From assembly GCF_017743935.1 (NCBI RefSeq), contig NZ_JAGHRE010000009.1, positions 186,001 through 250,000 on the forward strand: 64,000 nt of DNA, read 5' to 3'. The position numbers were made by a program, and so were the translations under genes. Positions within the stretch are counted from its first letter, which is position 1. The number at the start of each line of letters is the position of its first letter. Shown piece after piece: positions 48,687 through 58,200 of the stretch. The notes below the pieces were generated by a model, which did not search any database, was not told the origin of the DNA, and saw only the letters and a list, made by a program, of their open reading frames with translations. The DNA is from Tropicibacter sp. R16_0 (lineage in GTDB: Bacteria; Pseudomonadota; Alphaproteobacteria; Rhodobacterales; Rhodobacteraceae).

Positions 48687-50003
48687 ATGGCTGCACCGCT
48701 TCTTGCCATAGAAACCGATACCAGACTGCCCAAACGCACCGAAGTGGTCGTGATCGGCGCAGGAATCATCGGGACCTCTGCCACCTACTACCTTGCCCGC
48801 CGCGGTGTGCCGGTGGTCTTGATCGAAAAGGGGCGCGTGGGGGCCGAGCAATCCAGCCGAAACTGGGGGTGGTGCCGACAACAGAACCGCGACGCGCGGG
48901 AACTGCCGATGGCCACCAAGGCGCTGGAACTCTGGGACAGGTTCGCAGCAGAACTGGGCGAGGATGTGGGCTTTTGCCGATGCGGCCTGACCTATCTGAG
49001 CAATGACGAAGCAGAGATCGAAACCTGGGCCAACTGGTGCAAGTTTGCGGCCACTCAGGGTGTGATCAGCCGTGCGCTTGATGCCAAGGCTGCGGCCGAG
49101 CGGGGCGCGGTGACGGGCAAAACATGGAAAGGCGGCGTCTTTTCCGAAAGTGACGGGGTGGCCGACCCCTCGCGCGCTGTGCCGATGCAGGCCAAAGGGG
49201 TCATCGCAGCCGGGGGTCAGGTTCTGCAGAACTGCGCGGTCCGGGGCATCCTGACCCAGGCCGGGCGCGTGTCGGGGGTTGTAACCGAGCACGGAGAGAT
49301 CGAGTGCTCTCAAGTTGTGATGGCAGGCGGGGCTTGGGCCTCGTCGTTCTGCCATCAGCTGGGCATGACCTTCCCGCAAGCCTCAATCCGTCAGACCATC
49401 CTGTCCATCGCCTCCGGGTCTGCGGATTTACCCGATGCGCTGCACACGTCCCAGGCCACGATCACGCGGCGCGGCGACAATGCCCACACCCTGGCCATCA
49501 GCGGGCGCGGTCAGGTTGATCCGTCACTACAGAAATTCCGCTTTGCGCAGGACTTTGTGCCGATGTTTGCCCGTCGTTGGCGGCTTTTGTCGCCCGGCGC
49601 TGCCCCTACACCGCACGAGACGCGCAAGAGGTGGGCGTTGGACCGTCCCACGCCGATGGAACAGCACCGCGTTCTGGACCCAAAACCCAATGCCTCCATT
49701 GTGAAAACCACCCTGGACCGCAGTCAAACCCTGTTGCCCGCTCTGCAAGGGGCCAAGGTTCAGGCCAGTTGGGCCGGGTTCATCGATAGCACCCCGGATG
49801 GCGTGCCGGTGATCGACGCATCCGACAGCCTGCCCGGCTTTCTGTTGGCGGCAGGTTTCAGCGGCCATGGGTTTGGCATCGGCCCTGCGGCCGGCCACCT
49901 TGTCGCGGATTTGATCACCGGCGCGCCGCCAATCGTTGATCCCGAGCAATTTCGCCTGTCTCGTCTGGGCGCGTCATCTTGGGGCAAGGTTGCAGAGTTC
50001 TAG
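48687..50003 (+). CDS. FAD-dependent oxidoreductase (DAO/DadA family)
   Basis: A 438-residue flavoprotein of the D-amino-acid/glycine oxidase (DAO) family. The FAD motif is VVVIGAGIIGTSATYYLARRG with a following acidic Glu, and C-terminal FSGHGFGIGPAAGHLVADLI is the second FAD contact. Substrates are likely amino acids or N-methylated amines. The gene follows the GNAT gene closely and ends about 60 bases before the third cobalamin riboswitch, to which it is not linked. Confidence 0.85.
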   Translation: MAAPLLAIETDTRLPKRTEVVVIGAGIIGTSATYYLARRGVPVVLIEKGRVGAEQSSRNWGWCRQQNRDARELPMATKALELWDRFAAELGEDVGFCRCGLTYLSNDEAEIETWANWCKFAATQGVISRALDAKAAAERGAVTGKTWKGGVFSESDGVADPSRAVPMQAKGVIAAGGQVLQNCAVRGILTQAGRVSGVVTEHGEIECSQVVMAGGAWASSFCHQLGMTFPQASIRQTILSIASGSADLPDALHTSQATITRRGDNAHTLAISGRGQVDPSLQKFRFAQDFVPMFARRWRLLSPGAAPTPHETRKRWALDRPTPMEQHRVLDPKPNASIVKTTLDRSQTLLPALQGAKVQASWAGFIDSTPDGVPVIDASDSLPGFLLAAGFSGHGFGIGPAAGHLVADLITGAPPIVDPEQFRLSRLGASSWGKVAEF

Positions 50004-50028
50004 CTTGCGGCTGAATGCCATTCTCGAC

Positions 50029-50057
50029 TTGACCATTTCACTCGGGCATTTACAGAT
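50029..50057 (+). promoter_or_regulatory. promoter of the third riboswitch transcript
   Basis: TTGACC (50029-50034) and TACAGA/ACAGAT (50051-50057) with a 16-17-base spacer lie just upstream of the cobalamin riboswitch. Confidence 0.55.
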
Positions 50058-50065
50058 ACCCTTGC

Positions 50066-50246
50066 TTCGGTTCCGGCGTTTCGGCGCCCGATGAAAAGGG
50101 AACGCAGTGCGACCCGTTCGGTCAAACCTGCGGCTGCCCCCGCAACTGTGAGCGGTGAGCCAAGCCGGATTTGCCACTGGTGTGATCAACACACTGGGAA
50201 GGCTCGGCCCAGCCCAGACCCGCGAGCCAGGAGACCTGCCGACGTG
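50066..50246 (+). ncRNA. cobalamin (B12) riboswitch upstream of a NikABCDE/Opp-type ABC transporter
   Basis: The core reads GATGAAAAGGGAACGCAGTG, then the B12 box GCGGCTGCCCCCGCAACTGT (50129-50148), peripheral stems including a GGTGTGATCAACACACTGGG arm, and the 3' conserved GCGAGCCAGGAGACCTGCCG (50222-50241). It is followed by about 260 bases of leader before the binding-protein gene. B12 riboswitches upstream of transporters commonly mark cobalamin or cobalt uptake. Confidence 0.95.
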
Positions 50247-50412
50247 TTCATCCTGTTCGGGTGCGGGGCGCCCCCAGAGCAACGGTCAATCCGTAGAGGT
50301 GACATTTTCATCGTCTGCGGAGGGGGCTGTCCTTCAAAGACATTCGAAATCTGCCGGACACACCGGAGGAGAAAAGGGAATGCGAACGTGCTTGCGACAA
50401 TTTTCACCAATT

Positions 50413-50435
50413 GATTTGTTACGTTATAACATTTC
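50413..50435 (+). promoter_or_regulatory. Zur-like palindrome over a possible second promoter of the ABC transporter
   Basis: GATTTGTTACGTTATAACATTTC lies downstream of the riboswitch. Compared with the Zur-type pattern GAAATGTTATANTATAACATTTC it matches at about 19 of 22 defined positions, by eye. Its TATAAC (50425-50430), with TTTTCA 18 bases upstream, could be a -10/-35 pair, so a repressor here would block a second promoter or act as a roadblock. Confidence 0.42.
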
Positions 50436-50508
50436 ATGCTACTCCATCCGCGCAGTGAGTCACAGAACACTCAAGCGGAACCGCTTGTCAGTCAAAAGGA
50501 AGTCCAAC

Positions 50509-52032
50509 ATGTCCCTAATTTCTCGCTTCGCGCTTGCAGGCCTCTTGGCCCTGGCGCCTGCGCTGCCGATCTCGGCGCAGGAAGGAAGCCTGACCATCTC
50601 GACCGGATTTGGCCCCAATGCCGAAGTTCCCGACCCCCGTGCAGGGTATAACGGCTGGATGTCGAACCAGACCGGCGTGACCGAGACGTTGATGGGCATC
50701 GACTATGATCTGAACCTGTATCCCCGCCTCGCCGCCGGGATCGAACAAGCCTCACCCACCAGCTGGCGCGTGACTCTGCGCGATGGGGTGACCTTCCACG
50801 ATGGCGCGCCTGTGACGGCCCAGGCAGTGATCGACGCGATTTCCGCGATCTCGCAAGAAGGTCACGCAGGACACAACAAACGTGTGGCCAAGCTGCTGGA
50901 TCTGGCAGGCATGTCCGCAGATGGCGACAGCGTGGTGGTGTTTGAGACCAACAGCCCTAACGCCGCCTTCCCCTGGACCCTGTCCGAGCCCGCAATTGCC
51001 ATCATCGGCGCGGCCTCTGACGACTATCCGATCAACGCAACCGGTCCGTTTGTGTTCCGCGAAGCGATCCCCGAGCAGCTTTACCGCGCCGAAGCCAACG
51101 CCGACTATCGCCTGGGCACCCCCGGCCTGGAAGAGGTTCGCGTTGTTGTCGCAGGGGATCCGGCCTCTGCCGCCTTGGCCTTTGAGGCTGGTGAAGTGGA
51201 CATGGTGATCAACTATCCCGAAACCGACTTTGACCGGATCAAGGAAACCGGCGCGCTAGGCTTTTCCGCCCCGACCGCGCGTTTGTATTTCTACACCGTG
51301 AATGCGGCCAGCGGCCCCATGGCGAACCCGCTTGTCCGTCAGGCCGCGTCGGTTGCAATTGACCGTCAGGGTATTGTCGACGCGGTGCTATCGGGTGTTG
51401 GTGGCGTTCCTGCTGGAACCCTGTTCCCCGCAGGCAAAGGTTGGGCCGCCGACATTCCCGCGCCCTATGACATGGCCAAAGCCGAGGCCCTGCTGTCTGA
51501 GGCTGGCGCTGTCAAAGAGGGTGGCCAGTGGATGCTGGATGGTGAGCCGCTGGAAATCGACATCGTCACATACTCCTCGCGCGCGGCCCTACCCCCCACG
51601 GCCGAGCTGACGCAAGCCTTCCTGCAAGCCATTGGCGTCAAAGCCAATGTTCGGGTCGGTGAATACAGCGCCAGCAACGATGCCATTGCCAACGGGGATG
51701 CGGACATGTTCCTCCAAGCGTGGGTGATGACCCCGCAGGGCGATCCGGGTGCAGTACTGGAAACGCTGTTGAAATCTGACGGTGGATCCAACGCCGGTCG
51801 CTTTGCGAACTCTGATCTCGACAAGCTGTTGGCCGATGGTCGTCTGACTTTTGAACAGGACAAGCGCAAAGCGATCTATGATCAGGCACAAGAGATCATC
51901 GCCGCCGAGGCAGCCCTGATCCCTGTGTTCCACGTCAGCCAAGTGAACGTCGCGCGCCCCGGCCTGACCGGCTATGCCGTACACCCGACCGAGACCTATT
52001 GGGTCACGCACGAAACGAAGTTCACTAAATGA
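50509..52032 (+). CDS. ABC transporter substrate-binding protein (NikA/Opp family)
   Basis: A 507-residue periplasmic binding protein of the peptide/nickel class (SBP_bac_5). It starts with a signal peptide (MSLISRFALAGLLALAPALPISAQ) and has the family core WRVTLRDGVTFHDGAPVTAQAV and ATGPFVFREAIPEQ. AAGGAAG lies 6 bases before the ATG. The frame is open upstream to 50155, and an in-frame ATG at 50380 with GGAGGAG is possible, but the signal peptide points to 50509. Opp-type carriers move peptides, Ni, Co, opine-type metallophores or haem; the cobalamin riboswitch suggests cobalt or a corrinoid precursor. Confidence 0.87.
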   Translation: MSLISRFALAGLLALAPALPISAQEGSLTISTGFGPNAEVPDPRAGYNGWMSNQTGVTETLMGIDYDLNLYPRLAAGIEQASPTSWRVTLRDGVTFHDGAPVTAQAVIDAISAISQEGHAGHNKRVAKLLDLAGMSADGDSVVVFETNSPNAAFPWTLSEPAIAIIGAASDDYPINATGPFVFREAIPEQLYRAEANADYRLGTPGLEEVRVVVAGDPASAALAFEAGEVDMVINYPETDFDRIKETGALGFSAPTARLYFYTVNAASGPMANPLVRQAASVAIDRQGIVDAVLSGVGGVPAGTLFPAGKGWAADIPAPYDMAKAEALLSEAGAVKEGGQWMLDGEPLEIDIVTYSSRAALPPTAELTQAFLQAIGVKANVRVGEYSASNDAIANGDADMFLQAWVMTPQGDPGAVLETLLKSDGGSNAGRFANSDLDKLLADGRLTFEQDKRKAIYDQAQEIIAAEAALIPVFHVSQVNVARPGLTGYAVHPTETYWVTHETKFTK

Positions 52033-52712
52033 TGCTTGCCGTTTCCGGCCTGAGCGCTGAGCGCTCGGGCCGGATCATTCTACACCCCACGTCGCTGAAC
52101 ATTTCCCCCGGCGCCCGCATCGGGCTGGTCGGGTCGTCCGGCTCGGGCAAATCCACGCTGGGACATGCCCTGATCGATGACCTGCATGCGCAAGGCCGGG
52201 TCGTAGCCCATGTTCCGCAAAGCCCGGACGAAGCGCTTGATCCGCTACGTTCTATGTCCTTTCACTGGCGCGAGGCCGAAACCGCATTGGGCTTGCCACA
52301 TGATCCGGCGCGACAGCAGCACCTGTTCAAGGCGCTTCGGATCGAAAACGGGGATCTGCGCAAGCGTCCCTGGGGCTGGAGCCGGGGCATGCAGCAGCGC
52401 TTTGTCATTGCAATGGCTCTCATCGGGTCGCCCGAATTGATCATTTTGGACGAGCCCACATCCGCCTTGGATCCGGTTGTGGCCGCAGGCACGATGGATC
52501 TGCTCGACAGTGTTCTGGACGGCGGAACCACCGCAATGATGCTGATCACGCATGACCTGGGCCTGGCAGCGCGGCGCGTCGATCATTTGATGGTCATGCA
52601 CGATGGTCAGATCGTGGAAACCGCAACAACGGCGGACCTGCTGAACCACCCCCGGACCCAAGCGGCAAAATCCCTTTCCTCTCACAGAAGTTGGTTGTCG
52701 GTCCCATGTTGA
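52029..52712 (+). CDS. ABC transporter ATP-binding protein (NikD/OppD-like)
   Basis: A 227-residue ATPase, short for its class. Walker A is GSSGSGKST, the Q-loop region is VPQSPDEALDP, the ABC signature is divergent (WSRGMQQR), and Walker B is LIILDEPTSALD. It overlaps the binding-protein gene by 4 bases and the next ATPase by 7 bases. Confidence 0.88.
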   Translation: MMLAVSGLSAERSGRIILHPTSLNISPGARIGLVGSSGSGKSTLGHALIDDLHAQGRVVAHVPQSPDEALDPLRSMSFHWREAETALGLPHDPARQQHLFKALRIENGDLRKRPWGWSRGMQQRFVIAMALIGSPELIILDEPTSALDPVVAAGTMDLLDSVLDGGTTAMMLITHDLGLAARRVDHLMVMHDGQIVETATTADLLNHPRTQAAKSLSSHRSWLSVPC

Positions 52713-53431
52713 ACGTCGACACAGTCTCGGTCCACCGCGGAACGTCGGTGGCTTTGGAAGGCGTCTCACTCACCATCGCTCAAGGCAAAACGCTTGCGGT
52801 TGTTGGCGAAAGCGGGGCAGGGAAATCAACCCTGATCGCTTCGATCCTGGGCCTGCTCCGACCCTCAAAGGGCACCATCACATGGTCCGGCGCGCCGGTG
52901 CAGTCCTGCCGCCCCGCCCTGGTGATGCAAGAGCCTCGCTCTGCCCTCAACCCGGCGTGGCCCCTGTTGCAATCCGTGATGGAGCCGATCACCGCACGCA
53001 AGGCCAGGCTGTCGTCCGGCCGTCTGGAGCGGCTGTGCGCCGGTCTTGAACTGCCGGTCGAGCTTTTGGACAGGAAGTCCACCGAGATCTCGATTGGCCA
53101 GGCGCAACGTGTTGGTATTCTGCGCGCATTGATTGCCGCACCACCGCTGATCCTGTTTGATGAGCCGCTATCAGCCCTTGATGCGGTCACGCAGAAACAC
53201 ACGGCGCGCTTGATCTCGGACCTGCAGGCGGAAGAAGGGTTTGCAGCTCTGATCGTGACCCATGACCTCGGGTACGCCTGCGCCTATTCCGACGAAATCG
53301 CCGTCCTCAAATCCGGCCGTATCGAAGAGGTCAGCACGCCCCAGGCCTTTGTTACGCAACCGCAAACAGATTATGGCCGTACGCTGCGGGACGCGGCCTT
53401 TGCACTTGGCGCCTTGGAGCACGCCGCATGA
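52706..53431 (+). CDS. ABC transporter ATP-binding protein (NikE/OppF-like)
   Basis: A 241-residue ATPase (counting from the ATG at 52706). Walker A is GESGAGKST, the signature is ISIGQAQR, and Walker B is LILFDEPLSALD, with a following H-loop (VTHDLGY). The start codon overlaps the stop of the preceding ATPase as ATGTTGA. It ends overlapping the first permease by 4 bases. Confidence 0.88.
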   Translation: MLNVDTVSVHRGTSVALEGVSLTIAQGKTLAVVGESGAGKSTLIASILGLLRPSKGTITWSGAPVQSCRPALVMQEPRSALNPAWPLLQSVMEPITARKARLSSGRLERLCAGLELPVELLDRKSTEISIGQAQRVGILRALIAAPPLILFDEPLSALDAVTQKHTARLISDLQAEEGFAALIVTHDLGYACAYSDEIAVLKSGRIEEVSTPQAFVTQPQTDYGRTLRDAAFALGALEHAA

Positions 53432-54366
53432 CCCTTGGGATTTTGAGCTTGCTGGTGCGGGCAATTGTCGTCGTCAGCGGCGCTGCCATTGCCACCTTTG
53501 TTCTACTGTGGAATGCCCCCGGCGACCCGGCCTTGGCGATCGCCATGGCGCGCTTCAATTCCGTCGTCCCGGCGGACGTCGTCGATCAGGTGCGTGCCGA
53601 AGCAGGTCTGGATGCCGGGTTCTGGCCCGCATTCAAGGCCTGGATCGGGTCACTTATGGTGGGGGACTTCGGCAAATCCTCGGTCACCGGGCGCGAGGTC
53701 TGGCCCGAGTTGGTGACGGCGATGTCCTATACTCTTCCGTTGGCCGTGGCCGGTTTGATCGTCGGCCTGGCCATCGCCCTGCCCCTGGCCATCTTGGCCG
53801 CCAACAGACCCGGCAGCCTGCTGGACCGGTTTGCAATTGCGATTGCCTCCCTTGGGACGGCGATCCCCGCCTATTGGCTGGGGCTGCTTCTGGTCCTGCT
53901 CTTTGCCGTTCAACTTGCGTGGCTGCCCGCAATGGGGGCCCGCACCAGCGCGCATCTTGTATTGCCCGCGCTGACCCTTGGACTTGGCGTCGCCGCCTCC
54001 CTGACCCGGATCATCCGTTCAGGCATTCTCGAAGCACGCGGCCAGCCGTTTCTGCCTGCGTTCCGGCGCCGTGGCGTGTCAAAACGCCGGATCGAACAGG
54101 ATCACATCGCGTTGCATGCCACCATCCCCGTGATCACCGTCTTTGGGCTTGAGCTGGCGTTTCTTCTTGAAGGCGCGGTTATGGTCGAGGTCATCTTTGG
54201 CCGCCCCGGCTTGGGCGGGTTTCTGGTTCACGCGATCGAGGCGCGCGACTTTCCCAAGGTGCAGGCCGTGGTTCTGCTGACCGCAGTGCTGTTTGTGGTC
54301 GTCAACCTGATCACCGACCTGGTCTATAAGCTGGTCGACCCCCGGATCGGAGAGCACGATGCGTAA
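53428..54366 (+). CDS. ABC transporter permease (NikB/OppB-like)
   Basis: A 312-residue membrane permease with about six helices. The EAA-type coupling motif is in the cytoplasmic loop around ILEARGQPFLPAFRRRGVS, and the end has the FGRPGLGGFLVHAIEARDFP pattern of NikB/DppB proteins. The gene overlaps both neighbours (ATPase by 4 bases and second permease by 8), so the five transporter genes are one operon. Confidence 0.9.
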   Translation: MTLGILSLLVRAIVVVSGAAIATFVLLWNAPGDPALAIAMARFNSVVPADVVDQVRAEAGLDAGFWPAFKAWIGSLMVGDFGKSSVTGREVWPELVTAMSYTLPLAVAGLIVGLAIALPLAILAANRPGSLLDRFAIAIASLGTAIPAYWLGLLLVLLFAVQLAWLPAMGARTSAHLVLPALTLGLGVAASLTRIIRSGILEARGQPFLPAFRRRGVSKRRIEQDHIALHATIPVITVFGLELAFLLEGAVMVEVIFGRPGLGGFLVHAIEARDFPKVQAVVLLTAVLFVVVNLITDLVYKLVDPRIGEHDA

Positions 54367-55147
54367 CGTTCTGATCCTTGCCGGGATTTTTTGTCTGCTC
54401 GCCGTCGTGGGCCCGGTTCTGGCGCCCCAGGACCCGACCGCCATCAATATCCCCAACCGTCTCAGCCCGCCGTCCGCTCAATGGCCACTTGGCACGGATG
54501 CGCTTGGTCGGGATGTCCTGTCGCGCCTGCTCCATGGTGCGCAGTGGTCCCTTGGTCTGGCGTTTGTCGTGTCCGTGATCGGCCTGACCATCGGAACCAT
54601 TGCGGGTCTTGCAGCGGCACAGGGCGGCAAAACACTGGATTGGGGGATCATGCGCGTCACCGACACGTTCCTTGCCTTCCCCGAACTGGTTGCCGCAGTG
54701 GTGATTGCGGGTCTTTTGGGAGCAGGTACGGGCAGCCTGATCTTCGCACTCAGCGTAACGGGTTGGATGCGGTATGCACGCGTGGCGCGCGGCATCGGCC
54801 TGTCGGTCAAGACACGCGGATACGTCGTTCAGGCGCAGCTGGCGGGCCTGTCCCCGCTTGCCATCGCGCGCTGGCACTACATGCCCGCGCTGTTGCCATC
54901 GCTGACCGTGGTCTGGACCGGCATGTTCGCGCGCGCGATCCTTGGGATTTCAGCATTGGGGTTTCTGGGGTTCGGGGTACAACCGCCAACGCCCGAATGG
55001 GGGAGCATGCTGCTGGACGCCCGGGTGCACATGAGGTCAACGCCCTTGCTGATGATCTGGCCCGGCCTCGCGGTCGTGATCAGCGTTCTGGCCATCAACC
55101 TGAGCGGCGATGTCCTGCGAGATGAATTGGTCAAACAACAAGCCTGA
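54359..55147 (+). CDS. ABC transporter permease (NikC/OppC-like)
   Basis: A 262-residue membrane permease, the last gene of the ABC operon. The N-terminal periplasmic WPLGTDALGRDVLSRLLHG and late GFLGFGVQPPTPEWGSMLLD stretches are typical of DppC/NikC. Order is binding protein, two ATPases, two permeases. It ends 77 bases before the convergent RTX gene. Confidence 0.9.
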   Translation: MRNVLILAGIFCLLAVVGPVLAPQDPTAINIPNRLSPPSAQWPLGTDALGRDVLSRLLHGAQWSLGLAFVVSVIGLTIGTIAGLAAAQGGKTLDWGIMRVTDTFLAFPELVAAVVIAGLLGAGTGSLIFALSVTGWMRYARVARGIGLSVKTRGYVVQAQLAGLSPLAIARWHYMPALLPSLTVVWTGMFARAILGISALGFLGFGVQPPTPEWGSMLLDARVHMRSTPLLMIWPGLAVVISVLAINLSGDVLRDELVKQQA

Positions 55148-55224
55148 ATGCGCGCCCGCTGAATGTCGGTCCCCCAGACTGCGATTGACCCGACCCCAGG
55201 ATCCGGGTCGATGGGTGCCCGCGG

Positions 55225-58200
55225 TCAAATGGTGAGGTCCCAGATGTTGGCGGTTGTGTCGTTGAACTGGAAGTATTCAACGTTGCTCAGGCTGTCCGTG
55301 CCGCTCGCATGCGTGACCGTCACCTCGGTTACCGACGTCCGCGTCAGCGTGTATTCCGACCGGTTGCCGTCATACAAAGCAAAGTCCGACCCCGCGCCGC
55401 CGTTCAACGTGTCGTTGCCCGCGCCGCCTTTCAGGTAGTCGATCCCGCCGTAACCGAACAGGAAATCATCCCCGTCCAGACCCGACAGCTGGTTGCGCTC
55501 GTTGTTGCCCGTCAGGCTGTCGTCAAAGTTGGTGCCGACCAGGTTTTCGATCTCGAAATACAGATCCCGCACCGCATCGCCGGCCGAGCCATAGCCCGTC
55601 TCCTGGCCGCCAAACAGCCCCGCGCCGTTGCGCAAGGAGGCCGACACGCCGGACGTCGACTGGAAGTAGGTCACCGTGTCCAGCCCGTCGCCGCCGAAGT
55701 AACGCTCTCGCCCTCCGGTTGAGCCGACAAACCAGTCGTACCCGCCCAGACCGCGGAAGTCGTTCTGCTGCGCATCCCCGTAGAACACGTCCTGATGCGA
55801 CGAGCCGGTGACCCGCTCGACCGAGGTCAGCGTCAGACCCGAGGCCAGGCCGGTGCTGCGGCTGGGATCCGACAGGTCCAGTGTCACCCCACCCACGGCC
55901 GCGCCCACAGGCGGCGCGCCATCGACCGAGAACACACTTTCAAAAACTGGCGCACCGCTGGCTTGCGCCTCGACAAAGGTGATCATGTCGAGACCGTTGC
56001 CGCCGGTCAGCGTGTCGTTGCCTGCGGTCGCAACGAACCAGTCATAGTCACCGATGCCCCGCAATTCGTCGTCACCGTCGCTGCCGCGCAGAACGTCCGC
56101 AAATATAGTCCCCGTAACCCGTTCGATGCTGATCAGCTGGTCGATCTCGCCGCCAAAGAGCTCGGCCGTGCCCGCGCCCAGATCAAGATCCAGCATGAAT
56201 GCCGTCCCCCGCCCCGCAACTTCGACCACGTCCGAGTACGAAACCATGTCGCGCTCGCTGCCGCCATCGACCGTGTCATTGCCGCGCCCGGGAACCAGCC
56301 AGTCATGACCTGCAAGGCCATTGATGATCTCTCTGTCCGCGGTGCCATAGATCACATTGTTGGTCTCATCGCCCGGGATCACCGCCGGGGCCAATGCCTC
56401 GATCTCGGCAAAGGTGTGGAACTTTCCGCCAAGAACGATGCGCTCCACATCATCGGAAATGAAATCTGTGCCGTCTGCGGCAGTGGAAACAAAGACGCCA
56501 TTGGTGCCAAGCCGCACCTCTGCATCGTCAACTTGGCCGTCCATGAAGGCATAGTCGAAGCCATCGCCGCCGAAAATGCTGTCGTTCCCGTCACCGCCGA
56601 TCAGGGTGTCCGATCCGCCGCCACCGGAAATTAGATCGTCACCAAGCCCGCCGACCAAGCTGTCATCACCATCAAGCCCGTCAATCGTATCGTTGCCGGG
56701 CGAACCCTGGATGCTGTTCGCGCCCGCAGTGCCCTGCTGGTCTGTTCCGTTCGCCGCCCCTTGGGTTTCGATAATCGTATTGGGCCCCTGGTGCCGCAGG
56801 ACAATGTCGTCCGTTTCGAAATCACCCTGCAGGATGATCGTTGCATCCCGCTGCCCGTCGCCGTCGGCATCAATGTCCAGCACCGCAGAACCGAGCGTGA
56901 TCTTGAGATCGGTGAGCTCCAACAACAGACCCAGAAGTTCGATCTGATCATCATCCGTGAAATCGGAAATGCGATCTCCGTTCAGATCCTCGATCGTGCC
57001 GCGCACCAGATCGTTGCCGGCCCCCAACTTGATGTCGTCGAAACCACCGCCCGGAGTGATCGTGTCATTGCCGAGACCTCCGTCAAAAGACTCGCGCGCC
57101 TCTGTGCCTGTGGAGGTGTCATCAAAGATCGATCCGGCAATCGCAGTGGGGATCCCCGCCAGCCCATTGATGGTGGCGCTTGTAATCGACACCCCGAGCG
57201 CGTTCAGCTCGGCCAGCAGCGCCGCGCCATAGCTTCCAAGCGTCTGGAGATCGGTCAGGGATTGTTGCGCAAGCTCGCGGAACGTTTCAAACGGTCCTTT
57301 GCGCAACTCGGCCCAGATCGACTCTCCCCATTCCCCCAGCGTCTCCCAGACATACCCGTCCCAACCTGCCGCCTCGTTCCACTCTGCCGCGGTCCACGCC
57401 ATGACCGTCTTCCAGGCTTCCGAATTGAACGGGTTGAGCCGTTCAAAAAACTCACTGGTTGCAGAACTCAAACGGGTTATGAATTCGGGCGTAATGCTGT
57501 CGATGGCCTTCCAGAATTCGTCGTTCAGCCTGATGATCTGCGTGATCGCTTCCGCACTCAAATTCTTGAATTCGTTGAACAGCAGTCGACCGGGGGCAAG
57601 TGTTGCGGTCAGAAGAATCTCTTGCATTGACGGCAGACGCTGCGCCAGCTCCTCCCGAACGGCGTTGGTCACGGCCACGGCAACGTCAGCGCTGCCTTCG
57701 ATAAAGCGGATGACCTCGCCGATGTCCTGGCGCGTCTGCTCTGCATCGTCTCGCCGCAAGAGCGATTTGACCAATTCCCCCCCAAGGTCGGGGCGTTCGG
57801 TGTAGGATCCAACGACATCCCCTGCCCATCCCAGGCTGACCAGGAAGGCTGCGAATTCTTCGTCATGTATGTTGGCGGGATTGCTCAGATGGTTGTAATC
57901 CGCAGCCCCCAGAACAGCCGCATCAACGGTGCCCAGAACAACTGGTTCTCCGGGCGTCATGGGGGCGGACCCGTTGTAGACCGTATTATAGACCTCAATC
58001 TGCGACCACTTCTTGGTATGCGCGCCCAACAAGTAGAACAAAGGTGCAAGCGCCCCATGCGTGTCCGTGTCGAAGGTCGTCATGTCATAAAGCGTGACTT
58101 GCCCAGGTAGAAACGCATTCCCGGCCATGGACACGATATCGCCTGACGAGACCCAGTGATTGACTGGACCAACCAGAGAGTCATCAAACCGCGCCAGCGA

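Noticed and set aside
50155-50508. A 118-residue extension of the ABC binding protein
   Set aside because: It would cover part of the riboswitch; the signal peptide and a good ribosome-binding site support 50509. An ATG at 50380 cannot be fully excluded.
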